Of a DNA stretch of 6,651 nucleotides, positions 1 through 4,694 are shown piece by piece (position 1 is the first letter of the stretch; each line of letters begins with the position of its first letter). The stretch spans positions 1-6,651 of the forward strand of contig WGBZ01000058.1 of NCBI GenBank assembly GCA_015494035.1. The letters are read 5' to 3'. Below the pieces are notes generated by a model. It worked only from the letters and a program-made list of their open reading frames with translations, did not search any database and was not told the DNA's origin. The stretch comes from Lysobacterales bacterium (GTDB lineage Bacteria > Pseudomonadota > Gammaproteobacteria > Xanthomonadales > Marinicellaceae). The translations under genes were made by a program, and so were the position numbers.

Positions 1-3
1 CCT

Positions 4-83
4 GAAATGTCCGATAACTGCGTTGAAGTCCTTACCAATAGCTCGCTATTAGCTGCGAACTTCGCCTTGTGCTCGAACATTTC
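4..83. repeat. Nested imperfect palindrome centred near 43-44
   Basis: Three inverted pairs share one axis. GAAATGTCCGA (4-14) pairs with TCGAACATTTC (73-83), 10 of 11 positions. GAAGT (25-29) pairs with ACTTC (59-63). AATAGC (37-42) pairs with GCTATT (45-50). As RNA this would form a long, interrupted hairpin. There is no T-tract after it on either strand in the window, so it does not look like a Rho-independent terminator. As DNA it fits the symmetric core of a MITE. Confidence 0.75.
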
Positions 84-89
84 CTGCAT

Positions 90-108
90 AATCTGCTTCG
101 TCCAGATT
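90..108. repeat. Short perfect inverted repeat inside the element end
   Basis: AATCTG (90-95) and CAGATT (103-108) form a perfect 6-bp stem around a 7-base loop, CTTCGTC. It lies 15 to 33 nt past the rnhB stop on the transcribed strand. No U-run follows, so it is weak as a terminator. It may be a subterminal structure of the mobile element. Confidence 0.6.
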
Positions 109-122
109 CAATCAGAGCTTCC

Positions 123-126
123 CTAG
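123..126. other. CTAG, possible target-site duplication containing the rnhB stop
   Basis: The palindromic tetranucleotide CTAG lies between the rnhB coding sequence and the GGAAGCTCTG-like terminus. Three of its bases form the TAG stop of rnhB. A CTAG duplication would explain how an element could land exactly at the stop and leave the protein end unchanged. The second copy would be outside the window. Confidence 0.4.
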
Positions 127-707
127 GCAAACAGATCCGCCTGGAAAAATCGCTGCACTGGGGCAAAACTGCGCCGGTGGGCCGGACACGGGCCATGCTC
201 GGCCAGCCGTTCCAGATGCCATTGGGTGCCATAGCCCTTGTGCCGGTCAAAGCCATATTGCGGGTAGCGATGGTGCAGCTCCAGCATCAGGCGGTCGCGC
301 GCATTCTTGGCCAGTATCGAGGCTGCGCTGATGGCCGCTATTTTACCATCGCCACCCACGATGGCTTCACATGGCATGGGCAGATCGGGACATTTGTTGC
401 CATCTATCAGGGCTTTGGCCGGTGCCGGTTGCAGCGCCAGCACCGCTTGACGCATGCCATGCAAAGTGGCGCCAAGAATATTCAGCCGATCGATGAGTGC
501 CACGTCAACATGCACCACCGCATAAGCCAGGGCCTGCTGGCAGATGGCCGCTTCCAGCGTTTCGCGCCTGTCCTGGCTGAGTTTCTTGGAATCATCCAGG
601 CCAACCGCCACGTTCTGCAGGCCGCTTTCCGGCAAAATCACAGCCGCCACTGTGACTGGCCCGGCCAAGGGCCCGCGCCCGGCTTCGTCCACACCGGCAA
701 TCAACAT
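123..707 (-). CDS. rnhB: RnhB, ribonuclease HII
   Basis: RNase HII cuts the RNA strand of RNA-DNA hybrids and 5' of single ribonucleotides embedded in DNA, which starts ribonucleotide excision repair. The 194 residues match E. coli RnhB (198). The N-terminus holds the metal-binding pair D7-E8 and the GRG loop (10-12) in GVDEAGRGPLAGPV. Further on are LDDSKKL (38-44), the acidic D102 in IDGN, GGD120, SAASILAK (127-134) followed by RD138R, and the conserved Tyr159 in KGYGT. The C-terminus (HRRSFAPV, 178-185) is intact, so the gene appears full length and functional. The ATG overlaps the lpxB stop and has GGAG 8 nt upstream. The stop codon TAG (125-123) lies inside a CTAG tetranucleotide directly against the repeat element at 1-122. 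In many Gammaproteobacteria dnaE comes next, but no part of it is visible here. Confidence 0.97.
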   Translation of the reverse strand: MLIAGVDEAGRGPLAGPVTVAAVILPESGLQNVAVGLDDSKKLSQDRRETLEAAICQQALAYAVVHVDVALIDRLNILGATLHGMRQAVLALQPAPAKALIDGNKCPDLPMPCEAIVGGDGKIAAISAASILAKNARDRLMLELHHRYPQYGFDRHKGYGTQWHLERLAEHGPCPAHRRSFAPVQRFFQADLFA

Positions 708-1843
708 GCAATCAGCTCCAGTATAGCTCGTGCTGCGGCATCAGGTTCGGGGGGTAATAAAGTGTGGTGATGGTGGGTGAAACGAGCCTGCAAATGCTCC
801 CGGCGCTGGGGTTGCAACTGCTCCAGTAAGGCGGAAGACAAGGCCGGCGGAGTGATGGCGTCCTGCATGATTTCCGGCACCAGAAAATCGCCTTCCAGTA
901 CATTGGGCAGGGAATACCACGGCTGCTGCATGAGTTTGAGCCCCTTGACCAGCGCGTGCGTCACCGCCGACAGGCGATAAGCCACCACCATGGGCGTTTT
1001 GCTTAACAAAGCCTCCAGTGCCACGGTACCGGATGCCAGCAAGGCGGCATCGGCGGCCAAGAGAGCCTGACTGGCACTGTCGAGCCAGGTCACATCCACG
1101 CCGAGGCGTTGCGCCGCTTCGGCAAACCACTGACTTTTTTCGGCACTGGGGCTGGCGCTGACAAACCGGACCTCAGGCCGCTGTTGGGCAATCTCCAGCG
1201 CCGCGCGCAAAAAATCGTCACTCAGGGCACGGATTTCGTTCCAGCGACTGCCGGGCAACAGGGCAACCACCGTGTTGTCACTGCCCAGACCCGTTTTGGC
1301 TTTTTCCGCTGCCTTGTCCACATCAATAGGCAAGAATTTAGCCAATGGATGACCCACAAATCGGGCCACACCGCCATAACGTGTGTACCAGGCAGGCTCA
1401 AAAGGGAACAGGGTCAGTACCGCATCGGTATCTCTGGCAATCTTTTTGGCCCGCTGTGGCCGCCAGGCCCACACCGACGGGCTGACGTAATGCACCGTTT
1501 TAACCCCCTGATGACGCAAACGGGCTTCCAGCGGCAGATTCAAATCCGGCGCATCGATGCCGACCACCACATCCGGCTGCCACTGACTGATTCGGCGCAA
1601 AACCTTTTTTCTCAAGCGCAACAGGCGCGGCAGGTGGCGCAGCACTTCGGTCAGCCCCATGACAGCAAAGTCTTCGCTGGGGTGAATCAGTTCAACCCCT
1701 GCTTTTCGCATCCGTGGGCCAGCCACGGCCAGGATTTCACACCCCGGGCAGGCACGGCGCAAACCGGCGATCAGGTCGGCACCAAGCAAATCGCCGGAGT
1801 CTTCTCCGGCGATCAGGGCGATTTTCACTGGGCGTTCGGGCAT
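701..1843 (-). CDS. lpxB: LpxB, lipid-A-disaccharide synthase
   Basis: LpxB is the GT19-family, GT-B-fold glycosyltransferase that condenses UDP-2,3-diacylglucosamine with lipid X to form the beta-1',6-linked disaccharide of lipid A. It works at the inner face of the cytoplasmic membrane. The 380 residues match E. coli (382). Visible motifs are the N-terminal glycine-rich IAGEDSGD (11-18), GIDAPDLN with Asp98 (a conserved, probably catalytic acid), SPSVWAWR (121-128), FVGHPL (162-167), LPGSR (196-200) at the start of the nucleotide-binding half, SGTVALEALL (271-280) and PMVVAYR (284-290). Near the C-terminus is an unusual run of four His (357-360). The start codon shares one base with the lpxA stop (TAATG) and I see no convincing ribosome-binding site, so termination-reinitiation is likely. 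The end overlaps rnhB by 7 nt. Confidence 0.97.
   Translation of the reverse strand: MPERPVKIALIAGEDSGDLLGADLIAGLRRACPGCEILAVAGPRMRKAGVELIHPSEDFAVMGLTEVLRHLPRLLRLRKKVLRRISQWQPDVVVGIDAPDLNLPLEARLRHQGVKTVHYVSPSVWAWRPQRAKKIARDTDAVLTLFPFEPAWYTRYGGVARFVGHPLAKFLPIDVDKAAEKAKTGLGSDNTVVALLPGSRWNEIRALSDDFLRAALEIAQQRPEVRFVSASPSAEKSQWFAEAAQRLGVDVTWLDSASQALLAADAALLASGTVALEALLSKTPMVVAYRLSAVTHALVKGLKLMQQPWYSLPNVLEGDFLVPEIMQDAITPPALSSALLEQLQPQRREHLQARFTHHHHTLLPPEPDAAARAILELIAC
716..719 (-). promoter_or_regulatory. Shine-Dalgarno for rnhB
   Basis: GGAG, 8 nt before the rnhB ATG and inside the end of lpxB. It supports the start at 707 and gives rnhB its own ribosome entry despite the 7-nt overlap. Confidence 0.7.
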
Positions 1844-2637
1844 TATCCGCGCACAATGCTGCGCTTGGACTGGCGGATAAAGTCCACCATCAGTTGCACA
1901 TCGGCGGCCGGTTGGTCTGGCAGCGTTTCGGCCAGCTCCTGCATGGCCAGCAGGGCTTCGGTCAGCGGCAAGTCCGATTTGTACAGCAGTCGATAGGCTT
2001 TCTTGATGGCCGAGACGCGTTCGCTGTCGAAACCGCGACGGCGCAAGCCCTCCAGGTTCAGGCCACGCGGGCGGGCCGGGTGATCCTGGGCCATCACGAA
2101 CGGCGGCACATCGCGCTGCACGCCGCTGCCCATGCTGGTAAAGGCGTGGTCTCCCACACGGGTAAACTGGTGCAGCAGTGAGAAACCGCCCAGAATCACG
2201 TGATCGCCAATGTGAACATGGCCGGCCAGGGACGCATTATTGGCAAAAATATTGTGATCCCCCACCTGACAGTCATGGGCAATGTGCACGTAAGCCATGA
2301 TCCAGTTATCGTTGCCTATGTGGGTAATCCCAGCATCGTCCGCGGTGCCACGGTTGATGGTGACGCACTCGCGTATGGTGTTGCCATCGCCAATGACCAC
2401 CTCGGTATCTTCTCCGTGATATTTTTTGTCCTGGGGTTCTTCGCCAATGGAAGCAAACTGGAAGATGCGGTTGTTTTTACCCAGCCGGGTGCGCCCGGTG
2501 ATGCTGACGTGGGGTTTGATTTCGCAGCCACTGTCAATGCGTACAGGCCCGTCAATCACGCTGTACGCGCCCACGATCACGTCTTCGGCCAGTTCAGCCT
2601 GCGGGTCAATGATGGCGGTGGGGTGAATCCTGCTCAT
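1843..2637 (-). CDS. lpxA: LpxA, UDP-N-acetylglucosamine 3-O-acyltransferase
   Basis: LpxA starts lipid A synthesis by moving an R-3-hydroxyacyl chain from ACP to the 3-OH of UDP-GlcNAc. It acts as a soluble cytoplasmic homotrimer. The 264 residues match the family (E. coli 262). A left-handed beta-helix of hexapeptide repeats runs from IHPTAIIDP (4-12) to about residue 180. It contains the catalytic His121 in HIAHDC, NRG at 95-97, AGHV near 138-141 and LLHQF near 154-158. The C-terminal helical domain begins with LNLEGLRRRGF (193-203). The residue aligned with the hydrocarbon ruler Gly173 of E. coli is Met169 (SMGSG), as in P. aeruginosa LpxA, which predicts preference for a 3-hydroxydecanoyl (C10) chain. 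This is inferred from alignment by eye. The gene lies 9 nt after fabZ with an AGGGA just upstream, and its stop overlaps the lpxB start as TAATG. Confidence 0.97.
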   Translation of the reverse strand: MSRIHPTAIIDPQAELAEDVIVGAYSVIDGPVRIDSGCEIKPHVSITGRTRLGKNNRIFQFASIGEEPQDKKYHGEDTEVVIGDGNTIRECVTINRGTADDAGITHIGNDNWIMAYVHIAHDCQVGDHNIFANNASLAGHVHIGDHVILGGFSLLHQFTRVGDHAFTSMGSGVQRDVPPFVMAQDHPARPRGLNLEGLRRRGFDSERVSAIKKAYRLLYKSDLPLTEALLAMQELAETLPDQPAADVQLMVDFIRQSKRSIVRG

Positions 2638-2642
2638 ACGTG

Positions 2643-2647
2643 ATCCC
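2643..2647 (-). promoter_or_regulatory. Shine-Dalgarno for lpxA
   Basis: AGGGA, about 5-6 nt before the lpxA ATG. It overlaps the last base of the fabZ TAG stop, so ribosomes ending fabZ terminate directly on the lpxA initiation site. Confidence 0.65.
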
Positions 2648-3108
2648 TACTGTTTTCGGGCACAGAGCATTTCAGCCTTGGCAACGGTCTTGCCCTCGAC
2701 TTTTGCCTCGCACTGATACAGCGCCATGTTGCGGAAGGTGCGTTTGAGGGTCGCGTTCAGTTCCAACTGATCTCCGGGCACCACAATCTGGTTGAAGCGC
2801 GCCTTGTCAATTTTAACCAGGTAAAAAACTGCGTCCTCGCTTTCAGCCGCATCGGTTTCCAGTTGCGACAGAATACCGGACGCCTGGGCCAGCGCTTCCA
2901 GAATCAGCACTCCGGGCATCACCGGGTGTTTGGGAAAGTGACCGGTAAAATGGGGTTCGTTAAAAGTCACGTTTTTAACCGCCTTTATCCATTGCCCCAG
3001 TTCGTAATCCAGCACGCGATCCACCAGCAAAAACGGGTAGCGGTGGGGAATCAGGCGGGTGATGGTTTCCACGTCCACCGGTTTGCGGTTGGGTTTGTCT
3101 TCAGCCAT
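2647..3108 (-). CDS. fabZ: FabZ, (3R)-hydroxyacyl-ACP dehydratase
   Basis: FabZ dehydrates (3R)-hydroxyacyl-ACP to trans-2-enoyl-ACP in type II fatty-acid synthesis, in the cytoplasm. The 153-residue hotdog-fold protein is close to E. coli FabZ (151 aa). It shows IPHRYPFLLVDRV at 20-32, the active-site GHFP with catalytic His57, the PVMPGVLILEALAQ helix with catalytic Glu71, then DKARFNQIVVPGDQL. I chose the ATG at 3108 (MAEDKPNRK). The frame is open upstream to an ATG at 3186, but those 26 extra residues are read from the lpxD coding region and do not resemble FabZ. The 3108 ATG has a GGAG at 3122-3119. The gene overlaps the end of lpxD by 8 nt. Sitting between lpxD and lpxA is meaningful: FabZ and the two acyltransferases draw on the same 3-hydroxyacyl-ACP pool, so co-expression helps balance phospholipid against lipid A. 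Confidence 0.97.
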   Translation of the reverse strand: MAEDKPNRKPVDVETITRLIPHRYPFLLVDRVLDYELGQWIKAVKNVTFNEPHFTGHFPKHPVMPGVLILEALAQASGILSQLETDAAESEDAVFYLVKIDKARFNQIVVPGDQLELNATLKRTFRNMALYQCEAKVEGKTVAKAEMLCARKQ

Positions 3109-4126
3109 CGCTGTTTTTCTCCAGTTTTTTGTCCAGTTTCCTGAGCGTTCGGGCCATGTCGTCCAGTTGCCGCATACGCACCGCATTGCGTCGCCATTGG
3201 CCGGTTTCCTGCAAGGGCGCCGCCGATGAATAACTGCCGGGCTGGTTGATGGAGCGGGTCACCAGCGTGCGGGCCTGCAGCGTGACGCCGTCACAGACAC
3301 GTAAATGCCCCAGCACACCCACGTTGCCACCAATGAGGCAATTGCGGCCAATCTCAGCCGAACCAGCCACGGCAGAGCAACCGGCCATGACCGTGTGGGC
3401 GCCAATGCGGACATTGTGCGCAACCTGAATCTGGTTGTCCAGGTGTACGTCTTCTTCCAGCACCGTGTCCTCCAGGGTGCCGCGGTCAATGGTGGTGTTG
3501 GCACCGATTTCGCAGCGCGGGCCAATGCGCACGCCACCCAGCTGGGGCACCTTGACCCATCCGTCGGCATCACGCGCCAGACCGAACCCGTCTGAACCTA
3601 TCACCGCCCCGGAATGCACCAGCACGTTCTCACCCAGTTGGCAGTTTTGCACCAAGGTAACGTGTGGCTTGAGCTGACAACCGGCCTCAAGGCGACAGTC
3701 CGGGCCAATATGAACCTGGCTTTCCAGCACGCAATCCGGGCCTATGTGGCTGTTTTCCGCCACCACGCAATAGGGACCGATATGCGTGCTGTCATCAATC
3801 GTGGCCGAATCGGCAATCACCGCCGTGGGATGAATGCCGGGGGCAAAGAGGCGCTTTTTCTCAAACAGGGCCGCCGCCCGGGCAAACGCCAGGTAGGGGT
3901 CGGGGCTGATAATGGCTGCGCCTGAATGGTCGCCCGCCATGTCCGGATGCAACACCACCACGCCGGCTTTGCTGCGACGTAGTTGGGCAGAATATTTGGG
4001 GTTGGCCAGAAAGCTCAAATGGTCCGCCGTGGCCTTTTCAAGCGTTGCCACGCCATGAATCGCGTAATCCTCTGGGCCACGGTAGTCGCAACCGATGGCC
4101 TGTGCCAGCTCCCCCAAACGCATCAT
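3101..4126 (-). CDS. lpxD: LpxD, UDP-3-O-(3-hydroxyacyl)glucosamine N-acyltransferase
   Basis: LpxD carries out the third step of lipid A synthesis. It moves an R-3-hydroxyacyl chain from ACP to the 2-amino group of UDP-3-O-acylglucosamine, as a cytoplasmic homotrimer. The 341 residues equal the E. coli length. The N-terminal uridine-binding domain carries SFLANPKY (38-45), where F39, N42 and Y45 have the spacing of the known uracil-binding residues. From about residue 98 the left-handed beta-helix shows repeated hexapeptides (IGPDC, IGENV-like turns). GSDGFG is at 177-182, NTTIDRG at 210-216, and the catalytic base is H237 in QVAHNV. A C-terminal helix (about 308-337, ending RTLRKLDKKLEK) follows. 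The start is ATGATG. The first ATG (4126) overlaps the skp stop as ATGA and has a GGGAG 11 nt upstream. The second ATG (4123) would shorten the protein by one residue. Confidence 0.97.
   Translation of the reverse strand: MMRLGELAQAIGCDYRGPEDYAIHGVATLEKATADHLSFLANPKYSAQLRRSKAGVVVLHPDMAGDHSGAAIISPDPYLAFARAAALFEKKRLFAPGIHPTAVIADSATIDDSTHIGPYCVVAENSHIGPDCVLESQVHIGPDCRLEAGCQLKPHVTLVQNCQLGENVLVHSGAVIGSDGFGLARDADGWVKVPQLGGVRIGPRCEIGANTTIDRGTLEDTVLEEDVHLDNQIQVAHNVRIGAHTVMAGCSAVAGSAEIGRNCLIGGNVGVLGHLRVCDGVTLQARTLVTRSINQPGSYSSAAPLQETGQWRRNAVRMRQLDDMARTLRKLDKKLEKNSDG
3119..3122 (-). promoter_or_regulatory. Shine-Dalgarno that decides the fabZ start
   Basis: GGAG, 10 nt before the ATG at 3108 and within the last codons of lpxD. 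It favours the short 153-residue FabZ over the 179-residue reading that starts at 3186. Confidence 0.6.
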
Positions 4127-4680
4127 GGCCGGGGCGTCTCCCGGGTTTGGGATTTTTGCTCTTCTTCTTGCAGGCGTTGCAGGATTTCGTCGGTCAGATC
4201 GACTTCTTCACTCACGTACAGAATGGCGTTGATGAGGATGGCGTCGTAGTCGTTTTCCTGCGCGTAGGCACTGACGGTGGCTTTCAGTTTGTCCTGTATC
4301 TCGTCCAGAATCTGGCTGTTGCGGATGCTGATGGCGTCTTTCAAGTCTTCCTTGAAACGCCGGATCTGGCGCTCCAGCAATCGGGCCCTTTCCTGCAGCT
4401 TGCTCAGTTCATCCGGGGTCATGATTGGCCCGTCACGGGTGATGTGTTGTTCCAGTTTTTCCAGGTCGGCTTCCTTGTCACGCAAGGCATCATATTGGCT
4501 CTGAAATTCGGCCGTGAGCTTTTCCCGTGCGGCCAGAATTTGTGGCGATTTGTTGATCAATTCGTCCATGTCCACGTAGCCAATCTTGCCAGCGCACAGG
4601 GCCCCGCTCCAAAGCAGGCACAGCCACCACCAGCCATGAATAGCCAGGGAAAAACGGGCTGGGCGAATGCGGGGTTTCAT
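4123..4680 (-). CDS. skp: Skp/OmpH periplasmic chaperone
   Basis: This 185-residue protein belongs to the Skp/OmpH family, trimeric 'jellyfish' chaperones that hold unfolded outer-membrane proteins in the periplasm. It has a signal peptide: a basic start (KPRIRPAR), a hydrophobic core with three consecutive Trp (residues 17-19), and a likely signal peptidase I site after LCA30. The mature protein would begin GKIGYVDMDEL, the usual first beta strand of the family. Residues about 50-135 are highly charged heptad-like helix suited to the coiled-coil tentacles. The C-terminal part (AYAQENDYDAIL, then AILYVSEEVDLTDEIL) matches the family's closing strand and helix. It is somewhat longer than E. 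coli Skp (161 aa with signal peptide), partly through a charged tail, QEEEQKSQTRETPRP. Cys29 is not a lipobox because Leu precedes it. I see no clear Shine-Dalgarno in the 14-nt gap after bamA. The start is set by the need to keep the signal peptide. Confidence 0.93.
   Translation of the reverse strand: MKPRIRPARFSLAIHGWWWLCLLWSGALCAGKIGYVDMDELINKSPQILAAREKLTAEFQSQYDALRDKEADLEKLEQHITRDGPIMTPDELSKLQERARLLERQIRRFKEDLKDAISIRNSQILDEIQDKLKATVSAYAQENDYDAILINAILYVSEEVDLTDEILQRLQEEEQKSQTRETPRP
4138..4142 (-). promoter_or_regulatory. Possible Shine-Dalgarno for lpxD
   Basis: GGGAG within the end of skp, 11 nt before the first ATG of the ATGATG start and 14 nt before the second. The spacing is long but favours the first ATG. 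Confidence 0.45.
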
Positions 4681-4694
4681 GCCAATGGATTACA

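Larger units (their letters stand above)
1..122. mobile_element. Partial MITE-like or IS5-type element end (runs off left edge)
   Basis: This stretch has no convincing coding sequence. Read on the minus strand from 122 it begins GGAAGCTCTGATTGAATC directly after CTAG. That resembles the GGAAG-type termini of IS5-family elements, which duplicate a 4-bp YTAR-like target on insertion. The stretch is also internally palindromic (separate entries), as expected for a small non-autonomous element. Only one end is in the window, so the second terminus, the duplicated CTAG and any transposase cannot be seen. The match to IS5-type ends is from memory of the family, not a search. It could instead be a dispersed intergenic repeat of unknown mobility. 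Confidence 0.55.

Noticed and set aside
32..256. Minus-strand open frame spanning the element and the end of rnhB
   Set aside because: It is out of frame with rnhB over 123-256, and its remainder falls in the non-coding repeat. Nothing in it resembles a protein family.
69..770. Plus-strand open frame of 233 codons opposite rnhB
   Set aside because: It is antisense to the intact rnhB gene and the end of lpxB, with no domain-like features. It starts inside the repeat element and is a shadow of the real coding strand.
1109..1996. Long plus-strand open frame of 295 codons opposite lpxB and the end of lpxA
   Set aside because: It lies wholly antisense to two genes with clear family motifs. The translation has no recognisable domain, is rich in Gln, Arg and His as expected from reversed GC-rich codons, and has no ribosome-binding site that I can see.
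3109..3186. N-terminal extension of FabZ by 26 residues from an upstream ATG at 3186
   Set aside because: The extra residues (Trp/Asn/Lys-rich) come from reading lpxD in another frame. The FabZ family starts shortly before the IPHRYP motif, and a GGAG precedes the ATG at 3108.
4592..4600. Skp as a lipoprotein through Cys29
   Set aside because: The residue before the Cys is Leu, not Gly, Ala or Ser, so there is no lipobox. Signal peptidase I cleavage after Ala30 fits the family.
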